Shown: positions 21,033 through 34,018, numbered from the stretch's first letter. The stretch: 64,000 nt of DNA from Gliomastix tumulicola (GCA_001599755.1 BCHX01000005.1:752800-816799), one strand, 5' to 3'. Numbers and translations: made by a program. The notes: a model not told the origin generated them from the sequence alone.

Positions 21033-23913
21033 TCAGCCCATATGGGCCACGGTAATCTCGGCCCTTTCCACGTCACTGTCCTCACGAGGGGGCAGGTTGA
21101 TGGCCGCCCAGCCAGACTGCCTCTTAGGAGAGGTCTTGGGCGACGTGGCAACGACCATCTCCGTCTCCACCTCCGTTTCGACCTCCTCGGTTCTGAGGGA
21201 CATGAGGTCGAACGGAGTCTTCCTGGCCATGGGCAGGCCCTTGATCCTGGGACGCCTTGCAGGGGCGGGGAGCTTGCCCTTTGTCTTGGGGAGAGCTCTG
21301 GCCGTCCTGGCTGCCTTGCCTGCAGTCCTCTTGACCGGAGTCTTCTTTCCGTACGCTAGGACGCGGGTCGTAGTCGTAGTCGTCTTCTTAAGGACGGCGG
21401 TGCTAGTCTTGGCCCGCTGCTTCGCGGCAGCCGTCTGCTTGCTGAGGGTGACCCTCTTGGCGCTGGAAGCCAGCGAGGAGATGCCCTTCTTCAGGGCCGT
21501 AGCAGTGCCCTTGCTCATCTTCATGCCGACGCTCGCGAGGGCGTCCTTGGTGCTGGTGATGGGCTTCTTCGCCTGCTGGGACAGGGCCTTGGCCTTCTTC
21601 CTAGGCTGGCTGTCGTCCGTGGCGGCCCCGTTTCCGATCATCTCCTGTAGCTTCCGCTTGCCTGCCTTGACCGTGCTGCTGACGAGGTTCTTGATTGCCG
21701 GCGCGCGGGGCTTGGGCCCCAGCACGCCACGGCAGTTGGCCTCGCCGCAGAGACACTTCTGCACGTTCTTAGCGGAGAACGGGTCAAAGTTGTAGTCATA
21801 CGTCAGCTCGTCGCCGGTCATGATGGGTCTATCACCGGCGAACAGTGCCATTCGCGGCTGTCCCGACACGATCCACTTGATCATGCGACAATTAGGATTG
21901 CAGCTATGGTTCACAAATCGAGCGATGCTGCCAGTAGTAGCATCAATGATCATGTTCTGGTCGAAGCTCATCAGGTAGTAACACTGTCGGGGTTGTACAC
22001 GGTTAGTCATTGTCATCGAGTGAAGGAGAAGGAGAGGGAGAAGGAGACGGAGACTTACCTCGTTGTCCCGGTACACTTCGTTCATGCGACGCTCACACTC
22101 CTCTTCGGTGATGATCTCGCCGGCATACTCCATGATGATCTGGCCCGGCTCGAAGCAGCGGTTGCTGCGGACGCCGTGGCCACGGTCCGAGGTCTTGACA
22201 ACCTCGACGCCGACCCGGTACTTTCCGCCCCTGTTGCGGCGGGCTGTCAGCTCGGCAAAGGCGCGGTTCTGGCAGAACTCGCGGCCGGCGTTGCAGTTGG
22301 TCTCGTCGCACTCGTAGAGCATGATGCGGTTCTGGCAGCTCTCGGTACAGCCATCCTCGGGCGTGCAGACACACTTGGACTGGTAGTCGTGGAAGTGCGG
22401 TGACTTCCTCCAGACCTCTCTTGATTCACCAACGAATCGATCTGTAGACAGACACACAGTTAGTAATGATGGATGGTATCGAGACAAGGGCAAGGACAGG
22501 GTGGAACGTACTCTTGGTCATCTTCTTCCATTCGTCGGGCTTGGGCTGTCCCGGGGGCAGCGGGTTGCAGATCTGGAAGGGGAGCTTGAAGTCTCGGCCA
22601 GTGATGAGGGTGCGTAGTCCATTAAACATAGGCGGCGGCATGATCGTACTCTGTCGACCGCTAGGCTTCAGCTCAGGGATCTGGCTCAGAGACTTCTTTT
22701 CGGCGGGCGTCAGGCCCCAAGTGATATCGGCAGGTGTTTCTTGTCCGGCGTAGAGGCCCTTGTCGAGGTACTTCTTGACGCGACGCTTCTTAAGGTCCAG
22801 AACAGGCTCCGAGCTCTCCTTGGCGCCCTGCTCTTCTTCCGGCTCTTGATCACGCTTGACGCGCTTCGAGGCGGGGGCGGCGGCGGCGGCCTCCTTTTCC
22901 TCATTGGGGTTTACGTATTTGCCCTTGGCCCAGACAGTGTAGATGACAGGCTGCACGTCGATGTGAGCGAACTCCTTGGTGTCTTGAAGCCGGCGCAGCT
23001 CTCTCGGGACTTTCTTAGCAGGCGCGGCAGCAGGCTTGTCGGGTGCCTTGATTAGGGGTTTGGCCACGGCCTTGATAACAGGCTTAGCAACTGCAACCTT
23101 GGCCTTGGCCTTGGCGTTGATCGAAGACGCAGGCGACTTGCTCTTGGCGGCCGAAAGCTTGAGGGAGCTGCTGGACGTAAGACGTATCGTCGGTCGGCGG
23201 GCTCGGGGAGGCTCTTGGGCCTGAGTGCGCGTCGAGGGGGAAGCGGCGGGCTTGGGTGACCACGAGAGGTTCAACGCGTCAATTGTGGCGCCTGCGGCAG
23301 ACACAGACACAGACACAGACTCTGCCGGGGTCGAGGAGGCCTCAGCGGCGCGGGAGAGCTCAGCAGTGGTCGTGGCGCCGAGCGTCTTGCGGCGACGGCG
23401 GTTGGAGACGATATCGCCCTTGGAACGCCGCTTGCCGTGGCCGTCGGTGCCGCTGAGCTTGGCGAGATTGTATACGGGCGCAGGGCCACCCCGGGATCGT
23501 CGACCGCGACTGGCCGACGCAGCGGCAGCGGCAGCCGAGGCATCGTCGTCGGGTGCGGGAGTGACGGCGGGCGTGATGGCAGGCGTGGCCACAGCGGGAG
23601 TCGCGGCAGGGGTCAGCTCGGGCGTCGTGTGCTCGCCGTGCTCGCCGTGCTCGTCGTGATCGTGGTCGTGATCGTGGTCATGGTCGTGCTCGTGCTCGTG
23701 CTCGTGGTCGAGGGCAACGGGCGACGGCAGCGTGACGTCGACAGTGATGACATCGTGCTTGGAAACATCCGAGTGCAGACTCGCCGTGTCGGCAACCGTC
23801 GTGGGCGGCGTGGACTCGACCATGGACGCGACGTTGGACGAGTCGGCGTCGTTCTCGTTCTCGTTGTCAATATGGGGCGCCGAGAAGCTGCTCTCAGGAG
23901 ACAGCGCCATCAT
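21033..23913 (-). CDS. ash1: ASH1-type histone H3K36 methyltransferase (AWS-SET-postSET)
   Basis: Three exons: 23913-22512, 22441-22059 and 21983-21033; 911 residues. Introns are 70 nt (GTACGT...TACTAAC...TACAG) and 75 nt (GTAAGT...CGACAG). Residues 1-460 are mostly disordered, with an HDHDHDHDHD run and Lys/Ala-rich stretches. The AWS zinc motif (about 490-535) reads CVCTPEDGCTESCQNRIMLY followed by CNAGREFC. The SET domain (about 540-660) has RGHGVRSNRCF, the cofactor/substrate motif RFVNHSCNPNC (N620-C623) and ELTYDYNFDPF. A post-SET CLCGEANCRG closes it (C672, C674, C679). The tail is Lys/Ala-rich and basic. SET2 orthologs would also carry WW and SRI domains, which are absent, so ASH1 is the better fit. 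In Neurospora and Fusarium, ASH1 deposits H3K36 methylation at poorly transcribed and subtelomeric genes. Start chosen as the first of two adjacent in-frame ATGs. Confidence 0.93.
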
Positions 23914-26900
23914 GCACGGCTGGCGCGACGCGAAAAAAGTCAGTATACCAAATGTCAGAGAAGAGAACCCGCTGCAACGACCGGTGCACGAGGCGTGCCG
24001 ACCAACAATGCCAGACAAAGAACAAAGAACAAAGAAACAGAGCAGGAAAAGGGATATGGATATGGATGCAGGAATTCTAGTGGACGCGCGCGCCGTGTGA
24101 TTGTCGTGTAAATTAGTGCTGTGGCCTCTGTAGCAAGACACGCCAAAAATGGAGTCGCTCCTCGGGCTCCTCAGCAAGCAGGCAGACCACCAGTCAGCAC
24201 GCAAGAAAGACACGACCAGCAGGGGTCTGCGTCTCCAGGCCTCCCTAGACGGCCGCCAGTGGTGGGAACAGGATCAGGAACAGGAAGGGGGACTGGCAAA
24301 TAACAACACACACACACACACATACACACACTCGTCCTCCTTCCCTTCCGGCTCCCGTCGTGTTCCAAGCTTGTCGAGCGAAGCGACGCAAAAGCGACGC
24401 AACGCAACGCAATGCAACGCAGTGCAGCGACGGGCTCGGTCGGGCAGGGACACATATGCGTGTTACTCGTGTGTATGTGTATGTATGTATGCACTCGCAC
24501 ACGCGTCGACGGGGTGAGATAAGATATAGGCGACGGAGCGTGCACCAGGATGGGTAAGTAAGGTAGGTGGAAGAAAAACCCGAGCCACATGCACACCACA
24601 ACTACGTGGCGGCCCTATCGCTTGAGTATTCTTTCTTTCGACCGCGCGCTTGCAGGGCAGGGCAGGGCAGGGCAGTGAGTTGGCAGCAGCAGCAGCAGCA
24701 GCTGAGCGTTGAGCCGCCAAAAGCAGCAGCCGCAGGGATGATCAAAGCAGGGCAGGCATTGATTGACTGATTGATTGATTGATGCGTCGGGAATATAACT
24801 GGAAATTCCGTTCACTCACCTGTTCTGGTATTACCTCGTCTCCAGATAAGGGAGAGATGATGAAGGAATGGGTCGGCGGTCGTGTTCAACACTTGATCCG
24901 GACTCGTAAGGAGGATAAAAAGTCCCCAGAGAAAAGCCTCGAGGGTGGCGGACAGGCAGGCAAAATCCGAAACGGTGCAACCACCAAGTCTGCAAAATGA
25001 ACCAAGTTAATTCAACTCTCTCCCAGAGCCCTCTGATGGGAGGTCGGCAGATGGGGTACTAATGCGGGCAACAAAAGAGATGAGGGATTGTACTCGGTTG
25101 ATGATGGTCTCTCGTCACTCACCCCAGCTCACACCTCAGAGCGACCGCCAGGCAGATGCAGGCAGCCACTCAGGGAGAAAAAGGGCGAGGCGATGCAAGG
25201 GGCTGCGAGGCGAAGTGAGGTTGTGGCAAAGTGGGATTAGAAACAAAGGTTGGCGGTTGCGGGATGTAGGTAGGTGGTTGAAAGAGAGAGAAAATAAAGA
25301 GAATAGGTTGTGGAGGGGGCGAAAGATGAAGGTCGAGGTGAGGGTTCGTCTGTGTTTGGGGGGTGGAAGAAGGAGGAAACTGTGTGGGGAGGGGGAAGGT
25401 GCGAGTGTGTGAGTAAGAGAGGCAGGCATGGACCAGCAGAGACAGACTCGCACAACGCGCGCACTGCAAAAGGGAGGTTCTGGCCGCAAGGCAATTAAGG
25501 TATGCGCGGAGCGAGAGCGAGACAAAGTCAGGAGACACAAACCAAGAAAAGGGTCTTGCAACGGGCTTTTGTGTTGTGTGTTGATGGATGCCCACAGAAA
25601 AGCACCTCACCTCAGGTCAGCCGGGTCTCCGTGAGCGCAGGGCCTTGGGCTGGTTGGCAGTTGCAAGACGGCAGTCCCGAAGTACCGAATCTGGATCAAC
25701 CCGAAGAGAGGGGGGGGGAGCGCAAGGTAGCAGCAGTCAGGAAAGGCTCAGGGCTCGAGTTCAGCTTGGTTGTGAGAAAGGGAGAGAGAAAGGCAAACAT
25801 TTGTCCTCCGACCGGGCAGGTTTGACTGAGGCTAAAAACTAGGTACCCTGCCTATCTGGCCGTCTTCATCCCTCACCACAACGCGCTCTCTCCAAAATAA
25901 TCAAAGGAATCAGAGAGCCGGTCTCAGGGATTCACGACTTTGGTCCCGGCCTATCATCTCCCAATTCCCCACAATAACGGGTGCCCTTCTTGGTCTTTGC
26001 AACGTGCCGCATCTCAACATCATCGCCATCACCAGCCTTGCACGGACGACTGAAGAACAAGGTGGTTGTCGCCCGCTTGGGCAAGGAAGAGGTTGACTCG
26101 TCTATGCGTGCTGGTGATGTCTGGTTTGTGTTTATCGTCGCAGCCGCGTGTCAATGATAGCGGCGATAACTCGCCCTCCCTGGCCCCCTTAAACCACCGC
26201 AAGCGCATCTACGCTGCATGTCACTCCGCGAGCTCAGAGCTCGACTCACCCAACAGGCATCGTGATTCAGGTCGTCAGGCTGGGGGCTTCGCGTCGGCAG
26301 AATGAATACGCCTTTCCTGAGTCCGTAGCGCATCGTCAAGGTAGAACAGGGAGTTGCTACGCGGGAATCGTGACACTCACCCGCCATAGGTACCTGGTGC
26401 ATCCAATGATGAAAAAATCAATTTCCCAAGCATAAAAACGCCGGTTTCTACCCGGGCGACAACGTCAACTCGAATTTCGTGCACGGTGTTGGTGTTTTCA
26501 TCGTGACGATGCGGCCTGGCTGAAGTACAGCCCAACCCCACCAATACCAGACCTGCCAGCTTCAGCGCTGCACTTCCGTCTCTTGTCACCGGGCACGAGC
26601 CGCAAGCACAGGACCGCACTGAAGCTCGCGAACGCGCGTTGCCGGGTTCGCCTGGGCTGCTACTGGTCTTTCAATTGCCTTGCCGGTCTCCCCCGCCAAT
26701 AAGAGAGAGAGGTGGCACATGCCTGCCTCCTGCACCACGTTCGCCACCAACTTCCTCCTCAAAGCACGATGGCCGCCCAATCTCAGAAGATGCCACAATT
26801 GGGTATTTTCCACCAACAGACACCTTTGCACGGCTTCCTAGCCCGTCCTTCCGCTAAAAATTCGTCCGTTATCAAATTGACTTCTCTCAAGCCCGCTCCA

Positions 26901-29900
26901 GCCTATCGCCGCCATCGTCACTGGTCGTCACTACCGCCACCACCCCTGTCCGCGATTCACTGTATTCACTACCCACCATGATATACGCCTCAACTCCGCT
27001 CGCGCGCTGCAACATCCGAGACTTGTCACTGGACAGCCGTCGGCACGGAATAATATCGAGAAGTCGCGAGGGTACATTGATGTTCTTCTTTCATAGAGGT
27101 GGTCAACCCATCCTCAGAGCCGAATCAGTGACCTGCACAGTCTCTACCTGTACACGCCAGGTATGATCTCCGGGATTCACCACGGGACACTCCATGCTCG
27201 GCTACCCCTTCCAATCGCATGAAACTCTTCTTGAACCGCCATATACGACAAGATCAGACGTCCGGCAATATCCGCACCCACCCATCGCGCGCGCAGGTCG
27301 AGCTTGGCTGATGGACTCTTCCGTAGCCTACGAGAATGGGCAACGAATATCTGGCTCAGTGCAGGATTTCACAGTGGCAAGGCTATCACCGAAGAATTGA
27401 ATGGCCCGGCCGGCTTTGCGATAAGAGATTCATCCGCCAATACAAGTAGCTCTTGACCAGCTCGACCACCAGCTACAAAGATGCCACCGACAAGACGAAC
27501 CCGACAACATTGACGGAGAATCGAGGCCTTCTTTTCCAAGCGACGCCATCCGTCATAGATTCTCCTCCCGACCTGCGAATTGATCAAGCTTGTCATCACT
27601 GAAGGGAAGTCAAGTGGGCTGTGGCATGAGTCGGTCGAAGCCTGCCGTTGCCCTTGTGCGAAAAGCCACCATTGTAGGGCCACGTGATGCTGAAATGCTC
27701 GATGAAATTCTTACTTCAGACTCAAGAGATAACGGCAGATGTATCGATGTTTGAACACCTTGCCAGGCCGTCGTGAAATAACCAATGGAAGATGTAAGAC
27801 GCACATCGAGAAGGGGCCGATGGTCCGTCTATCTTCTGTCGTCAGGGCGAGAGCCCGTTGGCTGTATAGACTGAAATTGAAACAAAAGGTTGTACCTTTA
27901 TCCAAAATTTCCAGACTTGAACACTCGTTTATGAATCTACGTTGTAGGTGAAGGGTGGTGATGACTGGAAGGGAAACCGCCTCACCACGCCCTCAAGTAC
28001 AAAAGCTAGGGCCGCAATAGCCCCGGAGCCTTTGAAAGGACAGCATGTTATTTTCCAGTAGTGTCTTCCATCTGATCTACACTTTTCCAAGCAATTGAGG
28101 CTGCCCACGTACTATGATCAGACGAGCGCAGAAGCTGTGCCAGGAAGAGTCACCACGACCTGCGAACTGACATACCGTGGAAGAACAGCCAGGAAAGATA
28201 ATTCTTCAGAAATGACAAAGATTTGATCTCTCAGCCGTCGGAATTGCATAGGGATCCTTTCATATTCGTCCTGTTTCCTTTCTTGCTGTTCCTTCCACGA
28301 ACATGGTCGTGAGCTGTGACGCTCAAGCACGATGCCTGAGGGCGGTCATCCACGGGCGTTCGAGTTAGGAATGGAAGGGTTTGACCCAATCAGTGCATCA
28401 AACGGACCCTCTTGCACTACAATTCATGACATTTTAGAACTTCAAAAAAATTGGATGATTGCTGTCACTCGAGGTGATGGTGGTGATGGTGGTGATGGCC
28501 TTACCCTAAATCTCAGCTGCGAGATACTTGTGGTCGGCGAGAGAATGACTTCTTCATCAAGCTGCCCTGCTTATTTTTGCTGGAAAAAATAGTCTTATGG
28601 TATATTTTGAGTCTCTTGAACTGGTATTAAGTGGATAGATAGGATCAAATGGAACATGTAACGACTTCTTGATAGGTGAGAACATTCTCAACTTGAAACT
28701 ATCAATTGAAGCCCGCCACTCTCAACAAGCGACCGTCGAAAAATGCCCAGACCGAGAACCTACACTCATTCGCAATTCTAGCGAATCTAGGTTGAAATTT
28801 TTCGAAATTCCATTATGATTTAATGACAAACTCTTCGTCACTCGCCTTTGCGACCGTGGCGTCACTCACTGTGAGTGTCGTCGATGATCGTACGTTTGCC
28901 CGCCCGGTCAATTGAACCCCCTCGAAGCTTGATTTGAGCTTGCAACGTGTGTTGACTATCGGGCGCTTTGAGGTAACGTGTATGAGCCTAGTATTTATGC
29001 AGGAAAACAAGGAAAAGGTGTGGATGTGAATTGATAGTGCCGACTGCAGCTGGGCATTGAGCGCGACCGTTGAGGTACTGAGGCATCACGACGGCGGAGG
29101 GTATGCTGAACAGGAGACCTGCTCGGGAGGCTGGTTAAACATGCACACAAAGTGTGCACCAATTGAGAGGAAACTAAGCCTTTGTCTCTAACTACGTAGG
29201 TTGGAAAGGCATAATAAAGGACGTTGAATAATTGAACAACGGTCCTTTGTTGCTGGCAATACGCTGCTCGACAGTACCTCGAACCCCTCAAGGCGACCGA
29301 GTGACTTCATGTACTTCCCTCGGCGATCCCATTATCTTACATGCTTGTGTAGATAAATTCATGGCCATGGCCAATTCTTGTGCAAAAACTGACACTGGGA
29401 TGTATTAAACCGTTCAATTGCTCGACAATCTTTGATACTTCGTCTACGGATGTCAATGGCAGTTGAGTGTCACCAGAAGGAGTACTCGATTGAAGCGCAG
29501 CACACTCAACACAGGCACACACCAAGAGCTCTCCCGCTACTGCTGCCAGCACTTCAACATTTCTTTTTCTTTTCCCCGTCGCATTTCTCGTAATCTGACA
29601 CACTGCCCATGTCTGAGAATTTCCCAGCCCGCTGACTGATGGTAGCGGTGCTCGCCATGGCTTGGTCATCCCTGCTCGTGGCTGTTTTAGGCCCGTCAGC
29701 CCCCAAGCCCTCTCGCATGCCTCTCGCTCGCTGCCACGTCACAAAACGAAAAGGTTGGGGGATGTTGGTTTGGTTCGAAAGGTTTCATTCACCGTGCATA
29801 TTCATGCAACTGAGAGAGAGAGACAGGACTCCGTTGCTGCCTAGGAATGCACGGTGGGCCGATGGCTAGAAGACTGACGTCCAACCGGACTGCTGTGAAT

Positions 29901-31816
29901 TTACGTGATGTAACCTGAGACAACCACCACCACCACCACCACCTCCAGAAGGCCTGTCTGTCCAAAGTCCGACCCGACCCGACCCCCAACTTCGCATTTG
30001 ACGCGTGTCACCCATCCAATTCATCTCATTCTCTGCAACGTCGAGTCTGCTGACGGCTTGCATGCATGTGCGGGGTGGGGGCGCGCGCGATAAGGGAAAG
30101 TGCGAGATGTTGGTTCCTTCCTCGCGCGCGAGGCAGTCACTTCGCCAGCGCTGGAATGAAGGCAGGCACGGCGCCCGCTCCTGCTTTTTCCTCTGCAACC
30201 GCAAATTTTTTGTCGCTCTGCTTGACGGAAGTTTCCAGAATCGGGGACGCTCCCAAAAAAAAAAAAACAGAATTCTTTGCAGGGAAGGAGCAGGAAGGTA
30301 CGTACCTTTTCGTTGCTTTTCCCCCCCCCTCCCCTCCCCTCGAAGCTGGATGTGATTGAGATTGGGGTCTGGGGTCTGGGGACGAGCGTGTGATGAGAGA
30401 TGTCCGCCTCACTTTTTTTTTCGATTGAGCCCTCGTCCGCTCGGCAGATACCAAAAGCAGGTTTCTGCAGCTAAGATCAATGGCCTGTCTGCACAGACCA
30501 GACAGTCAGCTAGAGTGCCATGTAGTTACGGCGTAATACGACACAACCCATCCTTTCTTTCTTTTTCCTCGCATGCAGGCCTCTCTCGAAACGGATGTGA
30601 TCAACCCAGTCTTCCTGCTGGCCAGGACGAATCACAGCATTGCCGATGGAGCAGCAGAGACATCCCGAGACAGAAAGACCAATGTTGGGTGGCATGCTGG
30701 GCGGCCTGATTGGAGTCTTAGACCCCCAATATGCCTTGGCATGGTCAGCTCCCCCCCCCTCCCCAGAGGGTGACATTCCCAAGATGTGGATGTGGTGCCC
30801 TCTGGACGTGACGCTCCGGTTGTTGGTTGGAGTGTTTGTTGTCTGATAATGGGGAGGTCTGAGAGGGGGAGGGAGGGTATGACAGGCAGGGCCTCGACAC
30901 GATGAGCGAGCGTGGTGTGTATCACAATCAAGATTGGATTGTTCGAAGATGGACGACGACCAAGTAAACCCGTGATGCCGATCTCGATGTGACGGCGGCT
31001 CGACGGCGGCTCGAGGACATGAGCAGAAAGGCAAGAAGAGTGCCAATCACCCAGACCGCAACTTTCGACGTGATTTCCTGATGTCATTGAGCATCATCCA
31101 GTCTGACAGTCTTCAGGGATACGTGGACAAAGTCCAAGCCCAATGCAACATCGATGAGACCAGGACGTGGACTCGAACAGGCATCTCGCACGGAACAGCC
31201 CCTCGATCACCAAGTCGAGCCGAGACCTCCCCATGATCGAGCGAATCAGAACAGCGGCCCCCCCACGGCAGAGACACGGCCGTAATGGAGGGTCGCGTAG
31301 AGCAATGGCGCCAGCAACGACGCCCGACGACTGAGAAGACCGGCTGTCCGGAACGTCTTGGCTCTGTTGGCCGTGTCGGTGGCGAGCCCATCCATGCATT
31401 GGGCCTCCTCCCCCAACAAGCACTAGAGGCGAGCAGAGCGATGTGATAGGACACTTGGGACGTATTCCCTGCCTTCACGTGATGGAACGTGCAGGAGCTG
31501 AACTGAGACGTGCAGGCATAGCTCCAAAACATGAGGTGATCCTTGCCGCCCGTCAGACGACCAGCCAGCTAGCCTCGTTGCTTTTTTTTCTTTCTCTTTC
31601 TCCTGCCCGTGCCGCTTTGCTGGCTCTTCGTCCTTGCCCCTCTTTCGCCAGGCGCCTATATCTGCTCGCTCCCACTTCCTCTGTCCTCGAGTTGTTCGCT
31701 TTCTCTTTCTTCTCTCACTTCATCGACTCTTTGTCACTTGACCTTTTGAAATCATCACTTAGTAGTATCCAACCAATTCTTGTGTGAAACTCAACCCTTA
31801 CCTACATCACGCAAAC
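23914..31816. other. Gene-free divergent interval of 7.9 kb
   Basis: Between the start of ash1 (minus) and the F-box-like gene (plus). It holds CA repeats (24305-24330), GGCAG repeats (24652-24675), ATTG repeats near 24765-24782, a GTGATG repeat near 28472-28498, a CAC repeat (29925-29945) and T/A homopolymers. The section from about 26.8 to 29.4 kb is visibly more AT-rich than its surroundings. I found no domain, coding-like run or paired splice sites long enough to call a gene. Confidence 0.5.
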
Positions 31817-33586
31817 ATGGTCAAGAAGAAGGGCAAGGGCAAGGGCAAGGGCAAGGCATTCCATGCTGCCAAGTCCCCTGCGGTTCGGGAGGCAGAGATG
31901 TATGCCAGACCGACGCAGAAACAGCCTCTCATGGAGCGGTACACAGACGAGCAGCTGTCCTGGAGACGCCGCCATGACCGAGAGGAGGCGTTCCAGTACG
32001 AGCGAGCCCAGAACTTCAACGACACGCTCGAGGCCACGCGCGTCTGCCGCGAGGGGAAGAACCCCGACAGAGCCCGCTGCGTCGTCGGCCGCGACCGGAA
32101 GCTCGTCGCCCAGATCCTCTCCCACACGGACTTCTGGACCGTCCTCGTCGCGGGCCAGCGGGTCAACAAGCTCTGGTACCTCATCATCTTCGAGTCGGAG
32201 ATGCTCCAGCAGATGCTGTTCATCAGGCCTCTCACCACGCCCGGGCTCCAGCCCTTTGACGCGTCCCCCGGCTGGTCTCCTGAGAAGATCCCCGAGGCGA
32301 TGCGTCACGTCACGTGGGGCGGCGACGTCTCCAAGGGCGGCCGCGTCTTCAACCCTTTACTCGTCGAGAAGTTCGGCCCCATCTTCTTCGACTTCAGCGA
32401 GCTCAGCGACCGGTTCCGCCGCCCCGAGTGCTTCTACAGGATGCCCTGGGCTGCCCACACGTACGGCGTCGTCAGCATCGGGGACAAGCACGGCCTCCAG
32501 GACGTGGTCCACCTCAAGAGGCCCGAGCACGGCCTGGAGAGCCCGTCCCTCAGGTTCCGCCTCAAGGCCGCCGACAAGGCCCGGGCGGAGGACAGAGAAC
32601 GCCGCCGGCGCTTCACCCGCCGCGGCGCGAGCTGGCGCCGCATGCTCATCACGCAGCCGCCGCCGCCGCATCTGAGCTCCATCTTCTACGACCCCATCCA
32701 GCCTGTGGAGGTGGGCAAGGACCAGGAGGGCAACCAGCGCTGGAAGGTGACGGAGTGCTACGGTCTCGGCCTGCCGCAGGACCTGGGCCGGGACGACAGA
32801 CGGCCTAGACCCTGGAATGCTTCGAAGGTGGCGGGGCAGGGGAAGTCAGCCTTGGGTAGGTCTGACATCGTCCAACAGCGCATCGACGAGGCCCGCATGG
32901 ACCAGTTCTATGACTGCGTCGCGGTTCTCGGTGGTACCTCGCACAAGAACGGCCGCTTCTTCCGTGTCCTTTGGACCGAGCCGACGGCCCCGCGCACGAC
33001 CAACCACGCCGCCGCGACACGCACCTTGATGCTCGACGAATACGGCTTCGTCATCGAGATGTACGATCAGGACTACGCCGCGATCTACCCGCAGGTCGGA
33101 CCCGACGGCACCCTTCCGGAGACCTTTATCGACACCTTCTGGGCCGAGGACACGTACTGGAAGCGGACCAAGACCAGCTTGAGGAGGCAGGAATGGATCG
33201 TCACCGGACCCAAGCCGGTCCTGACGCCCCACGCGACCCTGTTCACGATCCAGGCCACTCACTTCCCCTTTGACGGCATCGCGGTGATTGACACCGGTGC
33301 AAAAAGCCCCATGCTCGAGATCCTCGAGAGGAGAGAGAGGCGAGACGCGGCCATCGCGGCCCGGAAGGCAGCAAGGCAAGCCCTAGGTGAAAGCAGCCGG
33401 AGCCCAGGCCTTGAAGGCCAAGGTGAAAGCAGCCGGAGCCCAGGAATTGAAGGCCAAGGTGAAAGCAGCCGGAGGCCCGGGCAGGAGACTCATTCAGCTG
33501 AGGTTGAGACTCATTTAGCTGAGGTTGAGACTCATTCAGCTGAAGTTGAGACTCATCCAGCTGAAGTTGAGACCCAAGCGGCCTAA
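31817..33586 (+). CDS. F-box-like fungal protein with basic N-terminus and C-terminal repeats
   Basis: Single exon, 589 residues, starting MVKKKGKGKGKGKAF after an AAAC leader. The Lys-Gly run could bind nucleic acid or act as a nuclear signal. Residues ~95-135 (LVAQILSHTDFWTVLVAGQR, then VNKLWYLIIFES and LQQMLFIRPL) follow the degenerate F-box pattern common in Pezizomycotina: L.fL...DlxxllxaqRVxxxWxxxIxxSxxLQxxLFxrP. Later segments GGRVFNPLLVEKFGPIFFDF and GASWRRMLITQPP match the NPLL..F and ASWRRML.tQPP elements seen downstream in the same proteins. F-box proteins act as substrate adaptors of SCF ubiquitin ligases. Whether this divergent box binds Skp1 is unknown. The end carries three 12-residue repeats (GESSRSPGLEGQ-type), then heptads of the ETHSAEV type. 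The gene is convergent with sfh5. Confidence 0.85.
   Translation: MVKKKGKGKGKGKAFHAAKSPAVREAEMYARPTQKQPLMERYTDEQLSWRRRHDREEAFQYERAQNFNDTLEATRVCREGKNPDRARCVVGRDRKLVAQILSHTDFWTVLVAGQRVNKLWYLIIFESEMLQQMLFIRPLTTPGLQPFDASPGWSPEKIPEAMRHVTWGGDVSKGGRVFNPLLVEKFGPIFFDFSELSDRFRRPECFYRMPWAAHTYGVVSIGDKHGLQDVVHLKRPEHGLESPSLRFRLKAADKARAEDRERRRRFTRRGASWRRMLITQPPPPHLSSIFYDPIQPVEVGKDQEGNQRWKVTECYGLGLPQDLGRDDRRPRPWNASKVAGQGKSALGRSDIVQQRIDEARMDQFYDCVAVLGGTSHKNGRFFRVLWTEPTAPRTTNHAAATRTLMLDEYGFVIEMYDQDYAAIYPQVGPDGTLPETFIDTFWAEDTYWKRTKTSLRRQEWIVTGPKPVLTPHATLFTIQATHFPFDGIAVIDTGAKSPMLEILERRERRDAAIAARKAARQALGESSRSPGLEGQGESSRSPGIEGQGESSRRPGQETHSAEVETHLAEVETHSAEVETHPAEVETQAA
33386..33582 (+). repeat. Two adjacent coding repeats (36-bp and 21-bp units)
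   Basis: From 33386, two full and one partial copy of a 36-bp unit encode GESSRSPGLEGQ-type repeats. From 33487, 21-bp units encode ETHSAEV-type heptads, four to five copies. Both units are multiples of three and keep the frame. Confidence 0.88.
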
Positions 33587-34000
33587 GAGAATCGAGGTCT
33601 AAGAGACCCAAGAGGCCTAAACCTGCCGCGATGGTTGGGACACACTCCTCTCTCTGAGGAGGGTCGGGTGTATGCGCGTGCGTGTGGCGCGGATGAACTC
33701 ATGTGTTCATTCGTTTGGCTCTCAGCATCGCCGAGACCCTCCGTCGTGTCGACCCGAACATCTGTGGCGTTTCGTCCGCGGCCGACTGGTGCGGAGGAAC
33801 GCCATACGGTGAAGTGCATTGAGATGGACGGGCTTGTCTATCCGGGCTCTCCTGTCCTGCGGCCCAGCACAAGCCACTCAACCTCACATGGTTGATCTTT
33901 ACTTGTGCCGAGTCGGAGGATAGCAGCACCCTGACAGACAAGTGCTCCTCGATATGCAACCCAACACACGTTAGAAAAAGCGTCGGCAAAGCTACAGATC

Positions 34001-34018
34001 GGGGGGGGGGGGGGGGGG
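34001..34018. repeat. Poly-G tract (18 nt)
   Basis: Eighteen consecutive G followed by an interrupted G run. Length is probably unreliable. Confidence 0.9.

Noticed and set aside
26151..26619. Possible small secreted protein with a GTGAGT intron (minus strand)
   Set aside because: A hydrophobic stretch (ALKLAGLVLVGLGC) and a good-looking intron are present, but there is no in-frame ATG before the hydrophobic segment and no family resemblance.
27369..27683. 104-codon minus-strand frame in the AT-richer island
   Set aside because: It has a less biased composition than most spurious frames, but I see no domain and no extension by splicing.
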